Origin: Methanosarcinales archaeon
GTDB lineage: Archaea; Halobacteriota; Methanosarcinia; Methanosarcinales; Methanocomedenaceae
DNA: 33,541 nucleotides
Direction of reading: 5' to 3'
NCBI GenBank assembly: GCA_021108405.1
Contig: JAIOQW010000028.1
Coordinates: 1 to 33,541, forward strand
Under the pieces are notes generated by a model. That model did no database searches. It saw only the letters and a program-made list of their open reading frames with translations, and was not told the DNA's origin. Of this stretch, positions 10,901 through 19,215 are shown in pieces (position 1 is the stretch's first letter; each line of letters starts with the position of its first letter). A program made the translations under genes and the position numbers.

Positions 10901-11459
10901 GATCAACTTCACCGGTATGAGAACTTCAGGGATAATACCTGCAAAAGTAGAGATACTTAATCATACTTCTTCATTAGTGAACTATGCTCCACTGGATCTG
11001 GTATACAAGAACCTCAATATCTGGGTTGGCAACCTTGGCTGGGCAAGCTCACAAAATATTGCTAATGCTACTATCAGTTTTAAAATTGAAAAATTATGGG
11101 TTACCCAGAACAATATTGATAAGTCTTCTATTGGATTGAATCGATATGAAGATGGTGAATGGAATATGCTTGTAACTTCATTAATCGGTCAAGATACTCA
11201 ATATTTCTATTTCAAATCCGAGACACCGGGTTTTTCTAATTTTGTAGTAACAGGAAAGCAGGAATATATTGGCGATCCTGGTAGTGAAGGAATTGATAAT
11301 AAACCACAAGATGATATCAATGAAAACCCAAATGATATTTCAGATTCTATAAATACTACTACTGAAGAAGATACAGGGATTCCAGGTTTTAATGTAATTG
11401 CTAATTTATTTATTCTATTGATTGTAGTACAATTATTGAGAAAAAAAGAGGATAAATAG
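7920..11459 (+). CDS. Large cell-surface protein: signal peptide, 9 Ig-like repeats, PGF-pre-PGF-like domain, PGF-CTERM anchor
   Basis: N-terminal MKKCNRFLVLLLIILLCITSVSTG; recurring P(V/I)IT.PPD...IVWTITEPNPDRYWV.K.GEE..SP..Y.DGEEITV.IDTS..GTQ.YSLFATDTSGNEASDQVEV; IPGFNVIANLFILLIVVQLLRKKEDK C-terminus. Confidence 0.88.
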   Translation: MKKCNRFLVLLLIILLCITSVSTGLPSISEPEDQVIELGAAGEIIWTITDENPNNYWVLTNTSQIVVPSPYESGEDIIVPIDTSITGIRDYVIFASDATMNVTSDLVEVTVRDTSAPVITNPPDQIIVKGTEENIIWAITEFEPGIYWIEKDGEEIVSPQSYEDELWIYAEIDTSTVGTLCYTIFATDLSGNEASDEVEISIHDPTIPIITTPFDQVIEIDSESYIQWTITEPDPGMYWVLKDDEEFVSSQSYYDGEEITVLIDSSIAGTWSYTIFATDESGNEASDEAEVVINEAPSPPILTTPPDQFIYQGDTGTIVWTITESDPNMYWVYKDGEEVVSPQSYYDGEEITVQIDSSIAGRQTYSIFASDTSGDEASDEVDVTVTITFSDDIAPVITHPPDVTIDQGDEGDSIVWTITELNPDMCRVYKNGEEFISPREYYDGEEITVSIDTSATGTQIYSLFATDTSGNEASDQVEVIISDTDDPVITHPPDVTIDQLGEGGSIVWIITEPNPDRYWVHKNGEEFISPEGYYDGDEITVLIDTSATGTQTYSLFATDTSGNEASDQVEVIISDVNGPVITTPTNVTIDQWDEGGSIVWTITEPNPDRYWVHKDGEEFISPGGYSDGDEITVSIDTSATGTQTYSLFASDTSGNEASGQVGVIISDADEPVITTPPDVTIDQGDEKSIVWTITESNPDRYWVLNNKEEVVSPQDYHDGMNITIRINTSLAGIQNYSLYASDKSGNEAIDQVKVIITDTVAPIIHSIPLKKIKIGTTGNITWIINETNPGKYWILNNSGEIKPPESYYNGCNINVTLEPTELGTLSYTLFANDTSGNTASNQMNITVQNTTPLTITYPRDRDSTTLFSIYINGTAEGIRSIPVVEITANEKTETAKLELGDDNFVSFSHKIPLSIGTNTITVTADYGNDEPDSLTLKIIRKKEYNNKQTGGGSGGGSTSEDLQNILLKEIQREFVAKDERVCYHFVSEGNIISMINFTGMRTSGIIPAKVEILNHTSSLVNYAPLDLVYKNLNIWVGNLGWASSQNIANATISFKIEKLWVTQNNIDKSSIGLNRYEDGEWNMLVTSLIGQDTQYFYFKSETPGFSNFVVTGKQEYIGDPGSEGIDNKPQDDINENPNDISDSINTTTEEDTGIPGFNVIANLFILLIVVQLLRKKEDK
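9102..10202 (+). repeat. In-gene tandem repeat array, about 276-nt period (four units)
   Basis: CC(T/C)GTAATAAC...GTGACTATTGATCA recurs at 9102, 9378, 9654 and 9930; next, divergent unit begins at 10203. Confidence 0.85.
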
Positions 11460-11463
11460 CATA

Positions 11464-12006
11464 CTATTTAACAAGCAGTTGATCTTTTATTTCTCTTACT
11501 TTTTTCTCATTGGTAAGTCTAAGTAGAATAGTTAATGCAAACTCTATAGCTGTACCAGGACCCTGGGAGGTTATTATATCCTGATCCTCTACAACTGATC
11601 TATTAACATACTTTGCATTTTTTAACAAATCTTCCATTCCTTTATAAATAGTAGCTTTCTTTTTCTCAAGGATACCTGCCTTTGCCAGAACAGATGGTGC
11701 AGCGCATATAGCAGCTACTATTTTTCCTTTTGAGTAGTATCTATTCACCAGATCCAGGACCCGCTTATCGTTACCGAGATTAATATAGCCAGGAGACCCA
11801 CCTGGTAAAATTATAGCATCAAATAACTCATCAATGCTATCCAGTGGTACATCAGGTTGTATTTTCATTCCTCTGGATCCTGTTATTAATCCACTACTCA
11901 GACCTGCAATTGTTACAGGGATATTACCTCTTCTTAGTATATCAACAATACTTGAAAGTTCGATCTCCTCAAATCCCTGTGCCATTAGAACCAGTACTTT
12001 TACCAT
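11464..12006 (-). CDS. DJ-1/PfpI family protein
   Basis: VKVLVLMAQGFEEIEL, DAIILPGGSPGYINL, GKIVAAICAAPSVLAKAGIL. Confidence 0.9.
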   Translation of the reverse strand: MVKVLVLMAQGFEEIELSSIVDILRRGNIPVTIAGLSSGLITGSRGMKIQPDVPLDSIDELFDAIILPGGSPGYINLGNDKRVLDLVNRYYSKGKIVAAICAAPSVLAKAGILEKKKATIYKGMEDLLKNAKYVNRSVVEDQDIITSQGPGTAIEFALTILLRLTNEKKVREIKDQLLVK

Positions 12007-12169
12007 TATTTTCACTACCTGAATTGTTTATGATTCTATTGATTTACTGCTTCTGATAAAGATGTTTGCATGTTATACTGATTATTTAATATTGAAATAA
12101 GTGATGAATGATACAGTCTCCAATTAATAGTATAAGGTATAATATGAATATTTGAGGAGAGTCTTAAGA

Positions 12170-13174
12170 ATGGAATGTACATATCTGGCTGCGGTTGATA
12201 TTGGCGGGACTAAGATGACTGTGAGCCTTGCAAATAAACGGGGATTTATAATCAAGGTCTACCAGCATATACAGCTTACAGGTAATAACACTGCAATTCC
12301 GGAACAGGTTGATTTTTTAATAAGTTATATGTGTAGAAAAGCAAAAATCCAAAAGGATGAGATAGATGCTCTGGGAATTGGTAGTTGCGGTCCTTATAAT
12401 AAAGACCAGGGTCATCTGGTGGTCGTGGCACCTAATCTGTGTGGTGGGCTGGTAGAGCGAAGAGAAATTATTCCGAATGATTGGACAGGGATACCTCTTG
12501 AGCAGGTATTATCTCAAATCTATAACAATTTGAAGATCGATAATGATGCTATTACCGGTGTTATGGCTGAGCGGCTATTTGGAGCAGGCAGAGGTGAGGA
12601 TAATCTGGTATATGTTACATGGAGTACCGGAATAGGCAGCGGTGCTTTTGTTGATGGAAGATTAATAAAGGGTAAAAATGGAAATGCTCCACATGTTGGC
12701 CATATTTATTTGGTGGAAGACGGGCCTCAATGTGGATGCGGTAATTTCGGTGATATGGAATCGTTGTGTTCCGGTGGGGCTATTGCAAGAGATTATGGAA
12801 ACGGAGCAACTACCGTGATGGTCTTTTTGGCTTTTAATAATGATGATCCGAAGGCAAAGATAGTAATAGCAAAGGCTGCAAAGAATTTTGCAAGAGGACT
12901 TGTTTCTATTAATGCTGTTCTGGATACAAAGGTCTTCATTATCGGTGGGAGTGTGTTCATGAATAATATTGATATCCTATTGCCTATGATAAAGGATGAA
13001 TTTTACCGCTCATTTCCGGCTTTATCAAAGAATGTGGAGTTCAGACCGTCTGCCCTTGATAAGTATCTGGTTGACCTGGGAGCGTTAAGTCTGGTAATGC
13101 CAGAGGAGTGGATTGTAGACTGGCAAAAGAAAAGGCCATGGGAATATGCTCCGGAGGCGATTGTGTTAGAGTGA
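12170..13174 (+). CDS. ROK family sugar kinase / regulator-like protein
   Basis: LAAVDIGGTKMTVSL, ALGIGSCGPYN, VTWSTGIGSGAFVDGRLIKG, GHIYLVEDGPQCGCGNFGDMESLCSGGAI; GAGGAG SD. Confidence 0.88.
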   Translation: MECTYLAAVDIGGTKMTVSLANKRGFIIKVYQHIQLTGNNTAIPEQVDFLISYMCRKAKIQKDEIDALGIGSCGPYNKDQGHLVVVAPNLCGGLVERREIIPNDWTGIPLEQVLSQIYNNLKIDNDAITGVMAERLFGAGRGEDNLVYVTWSTGIGSGAFVDGRLIKGKNGNAPHVGHIYLVEDGPQCGCGNFGDMESLCSGGAIARDYGNGATTVMVFLAFNNDDPKAKIVIAKAAKNFARGLVSINAVLDTKVFIIGGSVFMNNIDILLPMIKDEFYRSFPALSKNVEFRPSALDKYLVDLGALSLVMPEEWIVDWQKKRPWEYAPEAIVLE

Positions 13175-13189
13175 TACATGGTTCACCTA

Positions 13190-13410
13190 TCCGCAAAGCA
13201 GCCGAGATTTCCATGATTGCAAGACCCAAATTCTTACCAATGGATATTATTGTACGTACACCTTTTGAAATTGAAGAGGTTGTCCAACAATCACCGCCAG
13301 TAAGAAATCTCTTCCTTCCTAAAAATGGATTCACATCACGATTTATAGAGATGATGGATACTAAGGTGGTAATTGGATGGAGTTTGCAGGATATTTTGAT
13401 AATAAAATAA
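13190..13410 (+). pseudogene. Fragment of a nucleotidyltransferase (MNT-like), N-terminal catalytic part missing
   Basis: RKAAEISMIARPKFLPMDIIVRTPFEIEEVVQQSPPVRNLF resembles the C-terminal half of MNT proteins; no GSxARG..SDIDL motif upstream. Confidence 0.4.
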
Positions 13411-13476
13411 ACTGTGTGTCATATATGGAAACCTTTTTTATCCATCCGGTTATCTAAGGTGCAAGACGTGAACATA

Positions 13477-14163
13477 ATGACGATAAAAGAAGGAGATTTT
13501 ATTAAATTATCATATACTGGTAAATTGGATGATGGTAGTATTTTTGATACTACTGATGAGGAATTGGCTAAGGCTAATGACATATTTAATGAAAATGCCA
13601 TATATGGTGGTGATATAATCATAATTGGCGCTAAACAGACGATCGAAGGTCTTGAGGAAGATATCAAGAAGCATGATATCGGTTATGAAGGTACGATCGA
13701 GATCCCGCCTGAAAAGGGTTTTGGAGAAAAAAACCCATTACTGATAAAAAGTATCCCGGTTAAGCGATTCGAGCAAAAACCACATGAAGGTATGCAGGTA
13801 CAGATAGATGGACGTGTCGGCCTTGTGATGAGAGTGATGGGGCGTCATGCAAGAGTAGATTTCAATGCTCCTATGGCCAGTAAAACCATATATTATGATT
13901 ATAAGATCAATGATGTACTTGAAAATATAAAAGACAAAGCCGTAGGTCTAAGTACACTGTATACGGGAAAAGAGATGGATATTGAGATAGACGGTACTAT
14001 AGCAAAAGTCCAAGTACCATTAGAGTATAGTTATAATCAGCGATGGCTGTATTCAAAAGGTCAAATGTCAAAGGATCTGTTAAAAAATACTGAACTAACT
14101 GAAGTTCAATTGATCGAGACATACACAATGGATTTTTTAAAGGATACACCTGAAAAAGAATAA
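13477..14163 (+). CDS. FKBP-type (SlyD-like) peptidyl-prolyl cis-trans isomerase with C-terminal extension
   Basis: IKEGDFIKLSYTGKLDDGSIFDTTDEE, IEGLEEDIKKHDIGYEGTIEIPPEKGFGEKNPLLIKSIP, GRVGLVMRVMGRHARVDFNAPMA. Confidence 0.92.
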   Translation: MTIKEGDFIKLSYTGKLDDGSIFDTTDEELAKANDIFNENAIYGGDIIIIGAKQTIEGLEEDIKKHDIGYEGTIEIPPEKGFGEKNPLLIKSIPVKRFEQKPHEGMQVQIDGRVGLVMRVMGRHARVDFNAPMASKTIYYDYKINDVLENIKDKAVGLSTLYTGKEMDIEIDGTIAKVQVPLEYSYNQRWLYSKGQMSKDLLKNTELTEVQLIETYTMDFLKDTPEKE

Positions 14164-14185
14164 ACCAATTATAAATCCTTAATAT

Positions 14186-14270
14186 GCTGAGGTAGCCAAG
14201 CGGACCACGGCGCCGGTCTTGAAAACCGGTGGCGCACAGCGCCTCGGGAGTTCGAATCTCTCCCTCAGCG
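14186..14270 (+). tRNA. tRNA-Ser (anticodon TGA)
   Basis: GCTGAGG/CCTCAGC acceptor stem, CCGGT-CTTGAAA-ACCGG anticodon arm, long variable arm, GTTCGAATC T-loop, poly-T after. Confidence 0.95.
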
Positions 14271-14278
14271 TATTTTTT

Positions 14279-15346
14279 TTAATCCATGTAAAAATATTCT
14301 TTACTCACAGGGTCAATAGCTATTTTTTTTCCTTCGGGATTACCATTAAATCCCGGATAACCATATTTACCGGCTGTCGGGTCAAGTACAATACAGTCCT
14401 GATCATTTGCTTTATAATATACTATTTCCTGATCATCAAAGAGGTTATCAGGTGAATAACAGAAATAGAATTTAATATTTACATCAACAATGGCATCCAT
14501 ATTTGGATCCATATACTTATTATCATTCTCCAGTATCAAACCTCCGTGATTCTGCAGATTATTACAAGAATCGGATATTTCCAAACTTTTTTTTTGATTA
14601 CATGATGGGTAGGTAGCAAATTCACGTCCCAAAGTCATTAATTCATAATCTTTTCCGGAAGGAACTACATAGAGTGACAGCGGGACAGATGAAGTTATAT
14701 TATACTGTACGTTCATATATTTGATACTAGAATTAAATTTTGTACCATCACCACCATAATAAAATATCTCTCCGGGCTGTAATACAAATGTCTGCTGTTT
14801 TTCCTGTACAATGAAAATGTTACCTTTATCCATTATCACATTCAGGCTTTCATTTTGACCAAGGTCTTTTGAAGCCTGGATCAATATTGATTCTTGAATA
14901 TACTGCCACAGATTTTCTGTGTCTATATCACATGCCAGACAATATGCATGGTCTGGTGTCAGGACAAAATATGTTTTTATACCAAGGTTTTCTAACAGAG
15001 AGACAAGAACAATTGTAAGGTCTTCACAATCACCTCCTCGTATTTGCATTGTTTCTGCAGGAGATTGTATGAATTCCCCGGTTCTCGGGTCACTATAATA
15101 ATCATAATTTTCGACTACGTAGCGATATATCTTATTTACCTGGCATTCCTTATCTCCCGTAGGGCATTCACTAACTATAGAAACAGCCTGTGCCCTAAGT
15201 TCAACATCATTTAAATTAATTTCATTTAGATACGGTTGGGCCCTGGTAACTACAGGGTCATCATTGTGAAGACAACCACTTAAAAAAACGATATTTAATA
15301 TGATCATTATAATTAAACCGGTGGTTTGATAGTGTTTTTTTTTCAT
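14279..15346 (-). CDS. Lipoprotein with transglutaminase-like domain
   Basis: MKKKHYQTTGLIIMIILNIVFLSGC lipobox; IRGGDCEDLTIVLVSLLENLGIKTYFVLTPDHAYCLACDID (Cys/His/Asp of transglutaminase-like fold). Confidence 0.8.
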   Translation of the reverse strand: MKKKHYQTTGLIIMIILNIVFLSGCLHNDDPVVTRAQPYLNEINLNDVELRAQAVSIVSECPTGDKECQVNKIYRYVVENYDYYSDPRTGEFIQSPAETMQIRGGDCEDLTIVLVSLLENLGIKTYFVLTPDHAYCLACDIDTENLWQYIQESILIQASKDLGQNESLNVIMDKGNIFIVQEKQQTFVLQPGEIFYYGGDGTKFNSSIKYMNVQYNITSSVPLSLYVVPSGKDYELMTLGREFATYPSCNQKKSLEISDSCNNLQNHGGLILENDNKYMDPNMDAIVDVNIKFYFCYSPDNLFDDQEIVYYKANDQDCIVLDPTAGKYGYPGFNGNPEGKKIAIDPVSKEYFYMD

Positions 15347-15440
15347 ATAGGAAAGTTTATGCTTTCCTATATACCTGAAAAATGTGAATAAACTAAACAT
15401 TTTTTTTTAATGATCCACTCCATACAGCCGACAATATCTC

Positions 15441-15503
15441 TTCTTTAGCTAGAACAAAATCCTCCCTTCGGTCGGATTTTCGATTCAAGTTATACTTGAT
15501 ATA
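15441..15503 (-). repeat. Modular palindromic interspersed repeat (compact copy)
   Basis: 28 nt (15476-15503) identical in rc to 4700-4727; AAAATCCtcccttcggtcGGATTTT hairpin; GAACAAAATCCTC end module shared with 4847-4860. Confidence 0.7.
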
Positions 15504-15512
15504 TTATAAAAA

Positions 15513-15597
15513 CGACGAGAGGGGGATTCGAACCCCCGAGGTCAAAACAACCACAGGATTAGCAATCCTGCGCCATACCAGGCTTGGCTATCTCGTC
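15513..15597 (-). tRNA. tRNA-Ser (anticodon GCT)
   Basis: rc GACGAGA/TCTCGTC acceptor stem, AGGAT-TGCTAAT-CCT anticodon region with GCT, long variable arm, GGGGGTTCGAATCCCCC T-arm. Confidence 0.94.
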
Positions 15598-15679
15598 ACT
15601 TATTGAGCTTTATGTATATTATATCCTATATAATGCTTTTCAATGCTCGGGATTGTTAGGGAGGATTTAGTTCTTTAGT

Positions 15680-15994
15680 GGCAGACACACCTCTGGTTGT
15701 TGTATCTCATACCACTCAATGATCTGCAGTTTATCCTCCATCCCGCTTCCCCATGAGCGATAATTGCTCAAGGTAAGTCTGCTCCCTTCCGGGCCTGGAC
15801 CGATTCTCTTAATTAAATTATAGTGACATTCCATCAGGAAAGCCACTATAATAACGTCATCCCCATGGGACGGAATTTCTCAGTCAAATCCGCAGGTTGA
15901 AGAGGTAATTGATAACATCTTCCATTGGCTTCGCCCCCCGCATATCGGCGGTTTCGGGTTACAGGTAACGCCTAACTACCCGGGCTAGTCTGCC
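15680..15994 (-). ncRNA. Archaeal SRP 7S RNA
   Basis: rc: terminal helix GGCAGAC/GTCTGCC; CCCGGGTAGTTAGGCGTTACCTGTAACCCGAAACCGCCGATATGCGGGGGGCGAAGCC Alu-domain-like 5' end; helix 8 GTCCAGGCCCGGAAGGGAGCAGACTTACC; about 315 nt. Confidence 0.93.
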
Positions 15995-16084
15995 AGCCTT
16001 CATTATATCACCAGGATACAATAAACTTATCCATATGGTAGACTATTATTATAAGTGAATTATACGTAAATTACAGGTGATATT

Positions 16085-16327
16085 ATGGATAACATGATCG
16101 GATTTGTATCAGGTAATGATAAACGTGAGAGGTTACTTGGATTACTTGGGTCCCAGGGCGAAATGGATAAGAAATCCATATCAAAACGAACCCATATGAT
16201 TCCGCAAACGGCTGCCAAGATACTTGAGGAACTTATTGATAAAGGATTGGTTGAGGAAAATAATGATCTGTTCTCACTGACAGAGATAGGCGCTGAAGTG
16301 GAAAAAAAAATGAAAGGGTTAGTATAG
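16085..16327 (+). CDS. Small winged-helix transcriptional regulator
   Basis: 80 aa: DKRERLLGLLGSQGEMDKKSISKRTHMIPQTAAKILEELIDKGLVEENNDLFSLTEIGAEVEKKMK. Confidence 0.75.
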   Translation: MDNMIGFVSGNDKRERLLGLLGSQGEMDKKSISKRTHMIPQTAAKILEELIDKGLVEENNDLFSLTEIGAEVEKKMKGLV

Positions 16328-16335
16328 AAACCGAA

Positions 16336-16410
16336 TGGGGCCGCGGAGATTTGAACTCCGGTCACAAGACCCCCAGCCTTGCAGGATGGTCCAGGCTACC
16401 CTACGGCCCC
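16336..16410 (-). tRNA. tRNA-Pro (anticodon GGG)
   Basis: rc GGGGCCG...CGGCCCC acceptor stem, CAAGG-CTGGGGG-TCTTG anticodon arm, GGAGTTCAAATCTCC T-arm. Confidence 0.93.
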
Positions 16411-16503
16411 TCGAAAGGTATAGGGTGGTCTTAGTATTATCTTTGAGTACTTTACTTTTTCTAATAAACACGCTTTAAGTACTATTATTATCTTTTATAT
16501 ATC

Positions 16504-17349
16504 ATGTCCTCATTAATTGATCAAATTATGATATTGCAATTGACAACGGTTGTTTATTATTTAATGATGCTATTATTTCTTGTTCTGGTGTTAATGATCG
16601 CAATTTCGTTCTACCAGAATAGAAAGGCACAAAAAAAATTATCACTGCTTAAACCTATTTTCATTAAGTTCCTGCAGGATAATACGGGTGAGTTAGCAAC
16701 TACTATACAAGTATCCAATCCTGTGGGCGACCTTATGGATATGGATGTCCCAATGTATATGATAGAGAAAATACGTCGTGAGACTCTAAATAGTACTGAT
16801 CGTAAATACCAGTTGTGGATGTCCATACTGGTATGTTGCGCATATGAGGAAGATAAGGGTATTAAAGATGAGATGGTGCAATTAATAAAAAAAGACATGG
16901 AATCAGCAGGATCACATGAAGATGCAGAATTGCTTGCACCATTATGTAAATATATTATTTCACCTTTTAATCTTTTTAAGATTATTATATGTTTAGTAAA
17001 TGAAAAAATGCAGGATTCGGTCCTTAATTCATCATTTAAAGAGATTAATAATTATGTTGACACTTATAAAATATCAAGTGATATAAAAGTTGTTAACAGA
17101 TTTAAGCTGGTAATTAAATCCATACCATATATTGCTGTAGCAGTGGTTGGTTTTATTATCTCATGGTTGATGTATTGTTATAATGACATGTTACCTGGTT
17201 TTCTATATTGGATAATGCTATTGATAATGGTTATTGTTGTTGCTGTTATATCAGTAGTATTATGGTGGATTATCGGACAACCGGCAAAACATCCTTCTTG
17301 TGAAGAAATTGAAGAAGGTATCCTGGCAGACATTCCTGCTTTATTCTAA
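16504..17349 (+). CDS. Hypothetical membrane protein
   Basis: 281 aa; N-terminal TM LMMLLFLVLVLMIAISFY, C-terminal TMs IAVAVVGFIISWLMY and GFLYWIMLLIMVIVVAVISVVLWWI. Confidence 0.7.
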   Translation: MSSLIDQIMILQLTTVVYYLMMLLFLVLVLMIAISFYQNRKAQKKLSLLKPIFIKFLQDNTGELATTIQVSNPVGDLMDMDVPMYMIEKIRRETLNSTDRKYQLWMSILVCCAYEEDKGIKDEMVQLIKKDMESAGSHEDAELLAPLCKYIISPFNLFKIIICLVNEKMQDSVLNSSFKEINNYVDTYKISSDIKVVNRFKLVIKSIPYIAVAVVGFIISWLMYCYNDMLPGFLYWIMLLIMVIVVAVISVVLWWIIGQPAKHPSCEEIEEGILADIPALF

Positions 17350-17645
17350 CCTTCATATCTTGTTTTACCCATAAACCTGTCCAGTGTCCCGGCATCCCCG
17401 AACACATCCTCTCTTGGCCCCTTTTTATTAATAAACATGCCAATAAACACCAGTAACAATCCCAGTTCAGCATTGGATTGTACTATGACTGCCCCTAATA
17501 GTACCACTATCATAGCAACCATACCTTTCAGTGCCCCACGCCTGTATGAATTCAGTTTGGTACGCCTGAAAATGCGAATATCCCGGATAGTAAGAAATAT
17601 CACCACTAGATAAGCTGCTGCTGAAATTACGAAATATAAATACAT
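17346..17645 (-). CDS. Small hypothetical membrane protein
   Basis: 99 aa with three hydrophobic stretches; overlaps the upstream convergent gene by 4 bp (CTAA shared by both stops). Confidence 0.65.
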   Translation of the reverse strand: MYLYFVISAAAYLVVIFLTIRDIRIFRRTKLNSYRRGALKGMVAMIVVLLGAVIVQSNAELGLLLVFIGMFINKKGPREDVFGDAGTLDRFMGKTRYEG

Positions 17646-17737
17646 TGATCTCTTCTATAATTGAGAGATACAAAAGCCTTGCTATATATATACCTATAAT
17701 AATCCATAATTAAAAATAAAAACAGGAAAAAAGTCCG

Positions 17738-18442
17738 ATGTATTTAAAAGAGTATAAGATCACCCATATCAATACAGTTAAATCTTATAGGTCCACGTTC
17801 AATGTAGCTGTGGAAGAGACAATTTTACTTTATGCAAACAATAAACAAATAGCTACTTTGACGTCGACTCCCGAGCAGTTAGAGCAACTGGCAGTAGGAC
17901 ATCTTATATGCGGGGGATCGGTAAACTCTATCCATGACATCAAGGATATCATGATCGACAACAGCAACCGGATTTATTCCAGGATCACTCCTGCGGATCA
18001 GCATAATGATATAAAGGTCAGATCAGATACTCATTTTAATTATGAAATTATCATGGGTTCACTGCACCATCTTGAATCAAAAGTGTATCATCAAACAAGG
18101 GGCACACATGCTGCCTGTGTTATTAGCAGTAGTGGCAGATGCATAGCCAATGCAGTGGATATAGGACGTCATAATGCTGTGGATAAAGTCATCGGTCAGG
18201 CTCTAATGGATGGATTCGACCCAGATGAGCATTTCCTACTTTCCTCTGGGCGTCAACCTGCTGATATGGTATTAAAGGCAGCACGGGTTGGGATCCCTGT
18301 GATAGTCACCAAGGCCGCACCATTAAGCAGCGGCATTGTAAGTGCTTGTGATACAGGGATATGCTTAATAGGATTTGCCCAAAAAAACTCTATAAGCGTC
18401 TTTTCTCATGAGTGGCGGTTGGATGGATCATTCCAGGTTTGA
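17738..18442 (+). CDS. fdhD: FdhD-like formate dehydrogenase accessory / sulfurtransferase family protein
   Basis: VEETILLYANNKQIATLTSTPEQLEQLAVGHLICGG, TRGTHAACVIS, ANAVDIGRHNAVDKVIG, LLSSGRQPADMVLKAARVGIPVIVTKAAPLSSG. Confidence 0.9.
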   Translation: MYLKEYKITHINTVKSYRSTFNVAVEETILLYANNKQIATLTSTPEQLEQLAVGHLICGGSVNSIHDIKDIMIDNSNRIYSRITPADQHNDIKVRSDTHFNYEIIMGSLHHLESKVYHQTRGTHAACVISSSGRCIANAVDIGRHNAVDKVIGQALMDGFDPDEHFLLSSGRQPADMVLKAARVGIPVIVTKAAPLSSGIVSACDTGICLIGFAQKNSISVFSHEWRLDGSFQV

Positions 18443-18651
18443 ACAGTCAATTCATAACGATTTTTCGTGTGTAATACAGCCCAATTTTGAAAATTTTTTA
18501 CACAGATGCCATAATATTATATGTAATGAAGTATAAATATATTATTAGCGATAGATAAATATGTGTCGCTGTATAGGTCGAATAGTAAGTCAGCCGGTAT
18601 CCGTAAATTCTTGCGGATACCGACAATAGAATATTTCTAATATATCAAGTA

Positions 18652-18683
18652 GGCACAGTTCCATTTTCCAGTTAATTTTTAGC
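18652..18683 (+). repeat. Terminal sequence related to the element at 1-206
   Basis: GGCACAGTTCCATTTTCCAGTTAATTTTT versus GGCACTGTACCATTTTCCAGTTATTTTT at 1-28; preceded by TATATCAAGTA. Confidence 0.6.
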
Positions 18684-19008
18684 GCATAAACCCGGTGATG
18701 ATAGCGAAAGCACCATTGTAAGTAGTAGTAGTAGAAGAAGCAGCAACGGGCCTTATATAACCTCTATGCCAACGGTACTGGCAACGGAAGTGCAAACGGT
18801 TGTACCTGTGAGTGGAGATGATTATACATCTGCGTCGACCAGGATAGAGACTGAAGATGATGAGGTGTTCGGACATGGAGTGGATACTGGTACAGATGAG
18901 ATTCCACCTGCGCAGACCGGGAATAAAGGGCTGCTGTTATTTGGTTTGGTGGGTGTGATTGTCGGTATTATAATTATAGTATTGGTGATACGGCGTAAGA
19001 ATGAATGA
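18684..19008 (+). pseudogene. 5'-truncated surface protein: C-terminal stalk and membrane anchor only
   Basis: Frame stays open upstream of the annotated ATG (HKPGDDSESTIVSSSSRRSSNGPYITS-MPTVLATEVQ) up to the repeat junction; C-terminal GLLLFGLVGVIVGIIIIVLVIRRKNE anchor; no signal peptide. Confidence 0.6.
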
Positions 19009-19215
19009 AATATTCGCTGCTGTCCATCCTTATTTGACGGTAATGGCAGGACAACCAGGCGGCTGGTTAAACGGCTTCCAATCTGATAGAAGGGGGAATA
19101 AAGAGAAAATGATATTTATTTATAAATCCCTTCCTTTCGTCCAATCCTCAAAACCCTGATTTAATTTTCATAGAAACTTATATTATATCCTACGAAAATC
19201 ATACGTATGATATGA

